Shown piece by piece: positions 18,169-28,406 of a DNA stretch of 64,000 nucleotides (position 1 is the first letter of the stretch; each line of letters begins with the position of its first letter). Origin of the DNA: Cerrena zonata (taxonomy: Eukaryota; Basidiomycota; Agaricomycetes; Polyporales; Cerrenaceae); NCBI GenBank assembly GCA_038087015.1, contig JASBNA010000024.1, forward strand, positions 496,001-560,000. The letters run 5' to 3'. Under the pieces are notes generated by a model, which worked only from the letters and a program-made list of their open reading frames with translations, did not search any database and was not told the DNA's origin. A program made the translations under genes and the position numbers.

Positions 18169-21100
18169 TCACAACGAATTTCTTTTATCGTCATCCTTTA
18201 ATCTAAATTGCTTCTCTGTATTCGATGATTTGAATGATAAGCTCGAGTTTTTACTCATGATAGTATCCGAGTATGAGAGTTTTGATTGGCTGTTTTGGAA
18301 TCTAAATGAAGCAACACTCTGATGATGGGGTATCGATCTATTTGGCAATGATTGCTTCTGTTGAGAAACACTTTGAGGACTTATTGAACTTGACCTAGAG
18401 TTAAAGATTACTTTCTCATCGATTCGATCTAAAGGCGATTGTAAATTGGAGCTCATATAATTTTCTGGCAGTTGCCAATTAGAAGAATTCGATCTTCCAC
18501 TCTCCAGTTGTAATGCTGTACTATAAGAATCTTCAGATTCTGTTGAAAACTTGATAGATCCGTGTAATGATTTAACACCTGACATTGGGTTAGGTTGCAT
18601 TTCAGTTTGAACTATATTAGGTGATGGGTTCTGGACTGGAAGGAGCTCTATATTTTCTTCTGAACCATGTTTTTGTAAATTTTCCAACAAACTAAGTGAA
18701 GAAGCTGAAGTTTGGGAAGCACGAGATTCTCTTGGTCTATAAGGTCTAGGTACTTCCAAAGCTAGATGTTGACTTAATGAGTGCTCACTTAAAGAAGCAT
18801 TCATTGTAGCAGGTGATTGGTTGATTGCGGGCAAAGTTTCTTCCACTGGTGCTTTTGGGGCAGTAAAGTCATGGTGAAGTTCATTTTTAATGAATCCCGA
18901 TAACTGTTTCGATAGGTCGTCCAAGCCTTGGAACATTGAAGTGTTTGTAGTTGATTGCGAGCTTCTGTTTCTTTCGTTAGTGTCAGTTGTAGATTGAGAT
19001 TGGCGTTTCTTTTCACAAGTTTCGTTTGTAGATTGAGATTGTCTTTTACTTTGACTTGGGTCAGTTGAAGAACCAGATCTAACATGGCCATGATTTGATT
19101 GTTTATTGTCTTCAATACTAGATTCGAAACTTAATTGAGGGGGTGTTGATGCCCTAAAGTTGGATCCATCACTAATAGAACTAGATATAGTAACATTCGA
19201 TCTCATCATTGGTTTCAATTGATAAACATTAGATTTAACAAAGCTTGTTCAACATCTTGTAAATGATTCGGTTTTTTGTAATGAGCATAATATGCTACAT
19301 TAAAGTCATTTACGTAAAGAGAAACAGGGGAGTCTGGTTGGTCGGTTGATTTCTTTCTGTACGATAAATTATGAGAAGAGTATTTCGAGCTTGAGTTATC
19401 ATGCAAGGCGATATCTTTTGAAGAGCCTGATCTTGGGCCTGAAGGATTTGAGCCCATTTTCCTGATTCTCAAAGGGCTTTCACTAGTATGCTGACTTCCC
19501 GACGGACGCTCCGAAATTATGGCAAGTGGACTAGTGGTACTGCGAGGAGAATGGCTATTAGTTGGATGGATAGTTGAAGAGGAAGGATCACCACTTGGGA
19601 AAATTTCAAATCCGCTACCAAAAATATCTGAAGTGTAACTTATTTGAGGAGAAGGTAAGAATTCTGAGAATAAAGAGGCATTCTGTTGCATTAAATGGTC
19701 GGTATTCATACTATTATTAGAACCGTTTGAAGAATACTTACTTGAAGAAGTGTTATTACCCAGGCTCAAATTATGAGATCTATTGGAAGGAGATTTGTGG
19801 GAGTGATGAGATGACGAGTTATTAGAATCATCACCTCTAGAGGTGATAGTAGTTGAAGATTGAGATTCTTTAGCCGATCTTCTTCTTTGAGAAGTCCAAA
19901 CTCCGTTTTGTTTCAATCGGTACTCAATTTTTGCAGCCACTGTACGACGAATCAAGACTTCCAATAATACTTTTTTCTCAATCTGTTCAACTTCATTTGG
20001 ATTAAGTATGGCATCATCTCTTCTTTCATCTGGGTAAACGTCATAAAACCTGGGAGGAATATGGAAACGATTAGGATTAGAAAATACTGCTGCTCTATAT
20101 CTCGCATAGATCATATCAGAAATTGGGATCAGATTTGAGACATCTCTAGTATGCATGAATAAAGTACCTGATTCGGCAGAAACTGGAGGGGCCAATGTTT
20201 TAGGATATGCATCGCCGGAAGGTTTATCTTTCAATCTATTGGTGGTTTTGATAAAAGTGTCTTGAAGAGGAGCTGAAATCACTTTAGGGGGTAAATCGGA
20301 AAGGGTAAATTGGTTATTCTGGTCTAGGGTGATTGCCATTTTGGTACCCACAAGATTTGGATTTAATTTAATTAGTTGTTTGAAATCGTAAAGCTTCATT
20401 GAATGAGGTAAGATTTCTTTTAATAACGACTCAACATTATTTTGTAGGAAAAAATCATCGATATCATCTTTAGATTTAAATTTTGGAGGAGGTTTTGAAT
20501 CTAATTGTGAATAACTTGACCTTCTCTTAAGGGACGTTTTACGTTTAACTGGGAAAAGAAATCTAAGTTTATCTTTATAATAATTATTATTATTCTTAGA
20601 CTTGGGGACTTCTTTGGGGGATATGATCGAAGAGGAAGAAGAAAGATTGTCTGAATGAATTAATTTTCTTGAAGGAGCATGAGGCAGGTTAAACACTGAG
20701 TTATCTGGAGTCAGAGGTAAATCTGAACGGCGGACAATTTTATTTCTACTTTTAATTTTATTTCTGTTCCTTAAAGATGCTGATCTGGAAACAATTGAAC
20801 CTGACCGTTTAAAACGGTTCAGCTGATCAACGATGGTGACTATGGGATGACTGCTAGGACTTTGAGATGAAACTGTATTTTTAAGATCTTTATTGGAACC
20901 TTTTAATTTAGCCATTTGGAAAGATTTTTCAATTTCTAAATATTTTGGAGACATCGGAGATACTGGTTGAGCTGGAGAGGTTTGATCTCTAAAGGGACTC
21001 ATTGGTTTTTGTTTTTCAGGTTCATAAAGGATTTCAAAAGGATTGGATTCTATTCTTTTATGGGTATAAGAAGGACTTTTTCTTTCAGAAGGAGTTGGAA

Positions 21101-21365
21101 GTTGTTGAGGCTTGGGGGATATGATTTTATGAGGAGTTGTTTTATGATCATCATCTGAAGATAATACTGGACTGAACCCGGGGATTGAATCGATATTAGA
21201 ATGGGAAGAAGAACTATGGGAATAATCATGGTTTTCTAAAGCCCTTATAAGCTCTTCATGAGAATGAGTTAGTACCAAAGAACGATCATCACTAGCTGTC
21301 GACATGATATTCCTTGCGGTTTCATAAGAAGCCAGAGAACTCTGATCTAAGATCCTCTGCATCAT
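18169..21365 (-). CDS. Large Ser-rich disordered protein, split by one frame change
   Basis: Two reading frames, 19215-21365 (716 residues) and 18169 to about 19245, join with a -1 shift. The second frame has no ATG before its coding-like sequence (SNVYQLKPMMRSNV), so one gene of roughly 1,070 residues is likely. The shift lies between 19215 and about 19246, where restoring one T in the TTT of GCTTTG would join the frames. The first half is Ser/Pro-rich with many SP/TP sites. It has a conserved-looking core (NLIPISDMIYARYRAAVF; FHIPPRFYDVYPDERRDD). The second half is Ser/Gln-rich and disordered. No catalytic domain is visible. Regulators of polarity or cell wall often look like this, but I cannot name a family. 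Confidence 0.65.
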
Positions 21366-22139
21366 ATATAATTAATTTGATGAATTCGATGCAAGCAATG
21401 GGCGATGAGCAAGAGGAAAAAAGGTTAGAAATGGGAATGTTGAAGTAGATATAGCAGGCTCAGCTAAAAACACATTTAAAAGGATAAAAATGTAAGACAA
21501 GGAATCAAAGTAAGAGCTCTGAGAGAGTATAATCAGCCATTAGGCGAGAAGACGAAGAGATGAAAGGGGGTGGGTTTAGTGAAAGCTTGCTTAGAGTGAA
21601 AACAAAGACTACGGTGAATAATATCAGGTCAATGGGGTAAGGGCATACAATAGTGGTTGGAAGTTGAAATCCAACTAATTATAGTAAAGGTAGTAAAGTA
21701 ATAGAAATGGCTGGTTGAAAAAAAAATAACTTTGCAGCTTTGTTTATTTTGGTCAAAGCCAGCGTTTTAAATAACCTCCGTACCTTTTAAAAATCAAAAC
21801 ATCTGTACACCACCGATATAATTGGTATAGTCGTTTACTTTGTATGAGGTGGACTTTTCTACTTCAAAATCTGGTAGCTTTGAGTGGCCCTCAACTGCGA
21901 TAAATAAGAGTAATATAAATACCTAAATACAAGTAAAGATATATTCTCATAAGAAATTTACTATTTCCGATATATATATAAGAAGATGTAAGAGGTTCCA
22001 GTAAAACAAGTAACTAGTAATAACAATAACAACTGAATGGACAGACCCGTACATCAAATGTCTTATAACTCTCGGAATTTGTCAAATGGTCGGTTCTTGA
22101 TGTAAGAAAATGTCGCATGTTGTATCATCCATATACATT
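21366..22139. promoter_or_regulatory. Promoter region of the Ser-rich gene, ending at the transposon
   Basis: A 774-bp upstream region. It holds an exact PAC core GCGATGAG at 21402-21409, about 40 bp before the ATG (possibly chance), an A tract near 21718-21726 and otherwise AT-rich sequence. The transposon left end begins at 22140. Confidence 0.45.
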
Positions 22140-22290
22140 GTTGAGAAGGCCCACTATGTAAATCACAACACTGCGAAAAAAATAAATTATCTCAGCCGAG
22201 GGCATATTCTTATGTGATCCGAGGGTAAATTCCTAATCCGGGCCATCCTCATATTGTAGACTAGCCCACATTCTCATCTCACTTGGGCCC
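22140..22290 (+). repeat. Left terminal inverted repeat, 151 bp
   Basis: Begins GTTGAGAAGGCCCACT and ends ACTTGGGCCC. It carries two internal copies of a CCGAGGG-xATATTC-like motif that may be transposase-binding sites. It pairs with 24758-24908. Confidence 0.92.
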
Positions 22291-22378
22291 ATCAATGAAT
22301 CTTACTCCTGCCCATCAATGAATCTTACTCCTGCCCATCAATGAATATTATGCCTATCCATCAGCGAATCTAACCTCG
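22287..22378. repeat. Subterminal 23-bp repeats, four copies
   Basis: The unit GCCCATCAATGAATCTTACT plus CCT is repeated exactly twice, then two decayed copies. It is present only beside the left terminus; the right end has no equivalent array. Confidence 0.85.
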
Positions 22379-22440
22379 GCCTACGGAAATACGTTTTTTT
22401 CCTCAGTTCAAATTTGTTTAATACTACCATTTAGATGTAT

Positions 22441-23132
22441 TTAGTGTGCCAAATTAGATATGTTTGTATTCTCAGCTTTGTTTAATTTTGGTTGTTTACC
22501 TCTTTTTGCAGCCAAGGGAAGCTTGTTATCGACATTATATTGTTGAACCCAACGATTAGCAGTTTTGATATCCGTGTTTTCTAGCCAACGCAGAACAGCT
22601 ATCTTTGTTTGACCCAGTAATTTCATTGAAAAAGTTGTCTATTTGTCGAGGTGTATATTTCCGATAAGCTGTCCTTGAAATCACTTTTTTCCCTCTCATT
22701 TCTTTATTCTTCAAGTGCATGTTCTTCAACTTTTCTACGACTTCTTCAAATTCAAATTCATCCTGGATCAAAATCTCGTCAGTAATTACATTGCAAGAGT
22801 CTTCATTTTCTATGTATTCCCACGTTCCACTTCGGTATTGTTCATAGAGATCATCCCTCACTAAGACTTCTATGGGTTTGGAATCGTCAGTCACATCTTC
22901 CTCAGATTCGTCCGAATCTGCTTGCAAAAATCCGAATTTAAGATATTCCTCCCTCGTGCAAATTTCTTTAAATGTATCACCTTTGTTTTTTTCTAACCTC
23001 TGAGTATCTGGAAAAGTCTATGAGATCAATCAGGTTTACTAAACCTTTGAGGTCTCCCTCATCAACTTTCGGTCTTCCAAATTGGTCTTTAATGTTGGAA
23101 TTACCATCTTCATAACGGAAATGAAACTCCAT
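22441..23132 (-). pseudogene. Helix-turn-helix accessory gene of the transposon, two frame changes
   Basis: Three overlapping frames (from the ATG at 23132 to about 22988; about 22990-22590; then to the TAA at 22441) read as one protein of roughly 230 residues. The changes fall at an A7 run near 22989 and at the AAAA near 22570. Each is cured by removing one A, so they may be real mutations or sequencing errors. The acidic N-terminal half has no recognised fold. The C-terminal part has SRTAYRKYTPRQIDNFFNE, then TANRWVQQY and KRGKQPKL. These line up with ERTAYHRYTPDKVKHFFE, TARGWIRKY and PRGRPLK in the transposase on the other strand. No catalytic domain follows. A DNA-binding regulator of the element is the likeliest role. 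Confidence 0.65.
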
Positions 23133-23401
23133 CGATGCTATCAACTTAAACCATGTCAATTAATCAGGAGTAATCTACTTTTTAAATGATTTTTTTTTTT
23201 TGAAATCATGTCTCAATATTGGTTCCACATTGCAACGAGTGCCTGTATTCTCAACCATTGTATGAATGTTGTATAAATACAGATAAATCCACAACCTTCA
23301 AACTAAGTATTATCACTAGTCATCCTGTATTATCACTAGTCATCCAGGATTTTGAATACCTCCGCCAAAGGTGGAAGCAAAGAACGAACAACGACAAAAA
23401 A

Positions 23402-24652
23402 ATGAATCCAGATGAGAGCACATTCACTACCGACAACAACGACGGTTCTGGTAGACAGGATTCAATTGTTAAACCGGAGGATATGATCGAAGATGAACAG
23501 CCATTAACAAGATTCTTAACCCATAATCAAATTGAGGAAAAACATAAACAGGAATCCGAAATGTCAGATGAATCTGTTAAAAAGAAAAAGCCTAGAGAAA
23601 GAACAGCTTATCACCGTTATACACCAGATAAGGTCAAACATTTCTTTGAGGCTTTCGAGCATAATAACGAAAAACCAATAGCCCACTTGGCTGCGGAACA
23701 CAGTATTAATGCCTCTACAGCTCGAGGATGGATAAGAAAGTATAAAGCAAGTGGTGTAATGCCTTTTACAAGTCCTCGTGGAAGACCTCTTAAAAACACT
23801 AAAATACTGGACCAGCAGCTTACCGCCACCAAAGAGGTTGTTCAGAAGGACTTTGAGGATTTGACTTCGGAATTCGGTAAACTAGACGTAACTCGAGCTG
23901 CTAGCCTGACTCGTGTCAAGCCGAACATACCCACAGTTTTTGAATGGATTCCCAAAAAGATTTCAATTACACTGGAACAGGTAGAGAAGTGGATTGAACG
24001 AAGACAGGAATATGCATCTTTAATTCATAGAGGTGACTTGAATTATTTTTGACGCTGTATCTTTATTGACCGAGCCACTGTCCTTTCTTGTAAAGCTTCC
24101 TCCATGGCAACAAGAAATACAAAAGTTGATCCTCTCAAGACGAGGGTTATTTTATGTGCTTTTTCGCCTCATGGAGTATATCAGATAAACCTCGTAACAC
24201 CTGAAATCCCCAAGTTAAAGCGGAAAGGAAAAAGGGCCTTGATTTACCCACTAAGTGTTCACAAAGTATCTGACTTCATTGACAAGCTTGTTGATATCTT
24301 GAATGAATTTGAAATAAAGGGAGAGTACACTTTTATCTTAGCCGATGAGGAAGAGCTTTCCGAAGATTATAGAAAAGAATTTCGTGAACGAACTGGTCAT
24401 AGAGTTCAGCATTTGCCCCCAAAGTCACCCGACCTAAATCCTTTGAATTCTCTTTGGCCTGAACTTCTAACTAAAGCTTCTGAAATAGACCCAGAAGAAA
24501 AGTTTGTGAATAAGTTAATTGACGGAGCAAGTATCTTATCCACTCAGACCTGTATCAATATTACTGCTGAATCTCTTCAAGCTCTCAAGCACTGTGACGA
24601 CCCGAACTATCATTTACACGTTTTGAACAAGTATGATATCCATCTGCCATAG
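23402..24652 (+). pseudogene. Transposase, interrupted by an in-frame TGA
   Basis: Two blocks in the same frame, 23402-24049 and 24053-24652, are separated only by a TGA at 24050-24052. Together they give about 415 residues, the usual size for Tc1/mariner-IS630 transposases. Order: acidic start; RTAYHRYTPDKVKHFF; helix-turn-helix (HLAAEHSINASTARGWIRKY); PRGRPLK; then the catalytic region. First Asp: codon 24068 (CIFID). Second Asp: codon 24344 (ILAD), 92 residues on. The expected third acidic residue (NPIE in relatives) is Asn here, codon 24446 in SPDLNPLNSLW, 34 residues after the second Asp. The spacing fits the superfamily, but a stop plus a missing catalytic residue indicate decay. The ATG at 23402 is the first in the good frame; splicing upstream is possible. 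Confidence 0.75.
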
Positions 24653-24757
24653 ATTTCGGGTTACCAAAAATTTGTGAGTATTTTATAGGTGTAAAAAAAA
24701 AATTGCTTTATTTGACCATTGTAGTTATTTGCAGCAAGCGGATTTGACTTCACAAGT

Positions 24758-24908
24758 GGGCCCAAGTAAGATTCGCAGATGGGCTAGTCTACAGTATGAG
24801 GATGGCCCGGATTATGAATATGCCCTCGGATCCCATAAGAATATGCCCTCGGCTGAGATAATTTATTTTTTTCCCGGTGTTGTAATTTACACAGTGGGCC
24901 TTCTCAAC
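24758..24908 (-). repeat. Right terminal inverted repeat, 151 bp
   Basis: Reverse complement matches the left terminus from GTTGAGAAGGCCCACT inward to ACTTGGGCCC. Differences cluster in the innermost 25 bp. Confidence 0.92.
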
Positions 24909-25605
24909 TATGTGGGATTTAATGTAGTGAAATAATAGAACCAGACGTGGATCAGAAGCTTCGTCTAGTAGTTAGATTCTGAATCACAAACAGTATTAGA
25001 GCTAAATCGATTAAATAATATGTATGTTTACAGTGCCGAATAATATCAAGCATATACGTTCGGATTTAAGAGCCCCAACCAAAAGACGATGTTCAAGATA
25101 ATAGCTGAGAGTGATCAAAGCGTGCTTAATGAGCCAATGAAACTTGTTTATTTACGAGCTATATTTGGGATTATGCAGTCAGCTCATGTTATTGAACATA
25201 AGGTTCACGTCAACTTTTTGGAAAGGTAAGTTCTTAAGGCAAGCTTTAGTGATCAAAGCTTTCGACTGTAAGTGGGCTTTGAATATGAGCGAATTCGATC
25301 AAATTATCGGTTCAAAAAAGGGGCCATGGGGACCTCTAGGTTAAACTGGTCAGATACAGGTTTCTATTCTAAGCTGTCTATCGATCAAGAGCTCTTGTAA
25401 TTGCTTTTCATAAGACCTAAACGCGGAGGCAATCCACTAGAGGTTTGGCTGCAAATGTGGTTCTAAATTAGACCTACTCATTTATCGAGTTCCATACAGC
25501 AGCAAAGGCTTGCTGTGCCATCTGGCGTAACCTGAACATATTTTATCAATGAACCCATAGACATTTGATGAATTTTGAGCTCTCCTAAGCCGAGTATAGT
25601 GCTAT
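24909..25605. other. Intergenic region right of the transposon
   Basis: Nearly 700 bp without a supported gene. A 46-codon ORF (25089-25229) ends in AGG-TAA where the DNA reads AAAGGTAAGT, a splice-donor-like sequence, but no branch point or second exon could be assigned. It may be a relic of a broken gene. Confidence 0.4.
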
Positions 25606-26088
25606 CTAGATGCAAGCGTTGCAAATCTTTACTATGGTATTGTTAATGAGCCTCATGACTGACTTGCAAACAGCAGCAACTTTCCAGATGTAAGATACGT
25701 ACTTGCCGATGTTCGACCCTAGTTCCTCGGGGAGACATATATATCTTATGCTAGTAGCTGCCACTATTTTCACGTCTGTTCTGTTATGTATAGTATGCTT
25801 AGCGGATTGCATGCTTGAGAAATTGTCACCATAAGCTAATACATTATTCTTGATGTCTACTAAAGCAAACATTATATCAAATTCAAAATAATTTTTACAA
25901 CAGGTTCCCAAAAAAACGTTATCCTTCAAATCACATTTGCCGATGCTATCCCAGGTATTTTCGTAGGTGGTCTTAGCTCTGCAAAAAGGATATTCATTAT
26001 TCTTGACCCAATGGACATGTGCAAAACAGCTATCTTGGAACAAGGCAAACACCAAAAGTATAACTAAGCTTATATCTGGTACCTTCAT
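25606..26088 (-). CDS. Orphan secreted Cys-containing protein
   Basis: A 160-residue ORF with a clear N-terminal signal peptide (MKVPDISLVILLVFALF, likely cut after CFA near residue 23). The mature part has about nine cysteines, including a CC pair at GTCCKNYF, and N-glycosylation sequons at NRT and NNT. There is no second membrane segment, so secretion or wall association is likely. It lies in the accessory segment beside the transposon and has no neighbour of related function. I do not recognise the family. The length could be natural, or the gene could be a fragment of a larger secreted protein. The start is the only ATG that keeps the signal peptide. Confidence 0.5.
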   Translation of the reverse strand: MKVPDISLVILLVFALFQDSCFAHVHWVKNNEYPFCRAKTTYENTWDSIGKCDLKDNVFLGTCCKNYFEFDIMFALVDIKNNVLAYGDNFSSMQSAKHTIHNRTDVKIVAATSIRYICLPEELGSNIGKYVSYIWKVAAVCKSVMRLINNTIVKICNACI

Positions 26089-26280
26089 TGAACCTTTACG
26101 TCTTGTAGAAAAAGATTCAGAGGGTGGGCTTTTTATCCAGCAGATGAGATACTAAATATATTATTGGGCGTGTAATAGGATGTAATAAGTCTCTTAATTA
26201 AATGCAGTTTTAGCTCACCTATTTTACAGTTTATAACTTAGTTTTACAGTTTATTGATTCCTGTTACACAACCTTCTATT

Positions 26281-26380
26281 ACCTTGACGATGAAGTAATG
26301 AACAAAGTGATTGAAGTATTAAACATATGATTCTTCTCTGAATCAGATGTTTATACCAAAACTACTTCATCGTCGAAGTA
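26281..26380. repeat. Imperfect inverted repeat with nested hairpin
   Basis: TTACCTTGACGATGAAGTA on the left pairs with TACTTCATCGTCGAAGTAA on the right, 17 of 19 positions, about 65 bases apart. Inside, GATTC and GAATC form a smaller stem. It could be a folded RNA, a small relic of a mobile element or a protein-binding palindrome. Confidence 0.6.
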
Positions 26381-27539
26381 AGAAACAATTCTGACTATTT
26401 TATGTTTTATCTCTAATTACTTATAAATACTTGACCTTTTTCACAAGGTCTACGATCTTGTTAAAAAGAAGCAAGCTAGTTTTACTCTATATTTTTGTGT
26501 ATTACACTTTTATTCAATAAACACTTTACGAGTAAACATATTACAGACAATAAAACCAATTAATATTACAGGGCGTAGAATATATTTGTTAGTGAGAAAG
26601 CCAGTTTCCTTTTGACTTTGATGATTAGTGACAGTTTCCTATTGGTCGAGTATGTGACATCACTAGTTACTTTATAGTTTTGAATAATTAACAATATTCA
26701 ATACATAGTAAAGATAAAAGATTATATTAAATATAAGTTAGTTCGTTAAGTGTAGAAGAGAAGTGGAAACAAGTAATTTATCGTAATCCATCACATACTT
26801 GAATTGTTAAATATTCTATAATAATTACCCTGGCTCGACTTCAATGGGGAAACGACCTATGAGTTTAGGTATTTAGTAAAGGTCGCATTTTCTACCATGT
26901 ATACAAGATAACCAGATATGGAGAGTCGTCAATGGAATGACCATATTTCAGTAATCGAAGAAGGAATGAAACAAAAATTAGGCTGAGAGGAATCCCTTAG
27001 ACCCAATTGACAAGTTTTTTTATTAAACCTGTGGATTGAATCAAAGTATAAAAGCCAAACCTCCCGATAAAACTGAGTTTCAAGCACTACTCGTATAGTA
27101 GTCTTTGCTGTCATCCAGAGGAATGAGCAGGTTAAAGGTTTAACTACAAAAAGATATGCCGAAATTAGTAGCAAACGATCTAAATTTAGCTAGTGAATTC
27201 TATTGTAAGTATCCGGAGAACAGAAAAACGAATAGCACTCAAAACCATGACTTATGTTTGCAGAAACGGTTTATAATGAAACGTTGGAGAAGGGTATCGA
27301 TTTATCGGTTGCAAAAAAAAAAAACAAAAAACAAAACGAAACAAAAGCAAGAAGAGCCGAACACAAGGGAGAGCAGACAAGTATGGGAATCTTACAATTT
27401 CAGGTTGAATGGAGGTAGAACCGGTTATTTGGGACTTTAGACACGCGACATTTGTGCCTGTACAAACACACGACATTTCGCTGCTTTCCGGACGAGAACC
27501 GGGGGCACTTTTCCTACCGGATGTGATTTGTGTCAATAC

Positions 27540-27652
27540 AATAGTCAATACTACAGTCAATACAGTAATCCAGTAATACAGTAATACAGTAACACAGTTA
27601 TACTGTAATATAGCAATACAGTAATACAGTACAGTAACACAGTAATACAATA
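27540..27652. repeat. TAATACAGT microsatellite
   Basis: About a dozen degenerate 8-11-base units of the type AATACAGT and AACACAGT in tandem. Irregular unit length indicates an old array. Confidence 0.75.
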
Positions 27653-28406
27653 CTGACATTGACCACGGCTTAGGGTAAGGGTAACTGCTCAGTGGTAATA
27701 CATGACATTTAATTAAAGACCAAGCCTCCACAAATGTATTTATAAATATTTCAGAGGTACCCCGGCATCGGTAGCGTGGACTGGGTGGATTTACTCCGAG
27801 TCGACAATGTTGTGTTTCTTATCTTCATGAATCTGATAACTGTCTAACAGTACATACTTCGGGCGTCGCGATAGGTGTCATGGAAGAAACTAAGGATGCT
27901 GTGTTACGAAACTTAAAGTAGTGCTATTTAAGTTGTTGTGCTACTTAAGTTGGTACTATTTAAGACCTTGTGCTAGCGGAATAATGAAACTAATACCGCA
28001 AAGTTACTGTACGGTTCTATTAATAGAGACGTGCGTCTGCATCCTGATTGGCTAGGCCTACCGGGGCCTCACTGGCAGCCATCGACCATCAGCTTATGGG
28101 TAGTAGGGCTGGCCAGGGATGGATGAATGGTGGTAGTAGTAGTAGTGTTGTATAAGATGATGTAGCGTGGTAGTAGTCACCAAAGGAAAATGCACCCATA
28201 CACCTCAGACCCAAGCCTAGATTGCACTTTTGACAAATAACGGTTTGCAGCCACTTGATGAGCTATTTTTAATGGTCAAAAGTTCTAGTATTTTTTTAAA
28301 TGGGGGGATGGAGAGGGGATAAAATAAGTATATATACGATTTTAGAATTGGGGCATGGACAGAATTAGTTATTTATAGGACCAGCCTAAGCCTTTACTGT
28401 CATTAC

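Larger units (their letters stand above)
22140..24908. mobile_element. Tc1/mariner-IS630-type DNA transposon, two divergent genes
   Basis: A 2.77-kb element bounded by 151-bp inverted repeats (22140-22290 and 24758-24908) with about 15 mismatches by eye, roughly 90% identical. The plus-strand gene has an N-terminal helix-turn-helix region and a DDE-type catalytic region of the Tc1/mariner-IS630 kind (CIFID, then ILAD, then LPPKSPDLNPL). A second gene runs the opposite way and shares only the DNA-binding block. The first 10 bases at each tip are GTTGAGAAGG. I cannot define a clear TA or other target duplication: the flanks are CATT on the left and TATG on the right. Fungal Cirt-like elements are a possible comparison. 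The transposase is broken, so the copy is probably inactive on its own. Confidence 0.88.
26089..28406. other. Accessory, gene-poor region
   Basis: This 2.3-kb stretch has no ORF I can support. It contains a long imperfect inverted repeat (about 26281-26380), a TATA-like box (TTATAAATACTT) near 26412 and AATAAA near 26516, which together look vaguely like LTR parts. It also has an A tract near 27314-27323 and a TAATACAGT microsatellite (about 27540-27652). No intact retroelement ORF, tRNA or long terminal repeat pair was found. Confidence 0.5.

Noticed and set aside
19200..19260. Programmed -1 frameshift in the Ser-rich gene
   Set aside because: None of the heptamers in the overlap fits X-XXY-YYZ, so an indel is preferred.
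26262..26545. Possible solo LTR (TGTTACAC ... TTACA with TATA box and AATAAA)
   Set aside because: No matching 5-bp target duplication, no clean TG...CA ends and no second copy in the window.
27156..27731. ORFs of 94 and 159 codons on opposite strands
   Set aside because: Built on A tracts and the TAATACAGT microsatellite; no domain.
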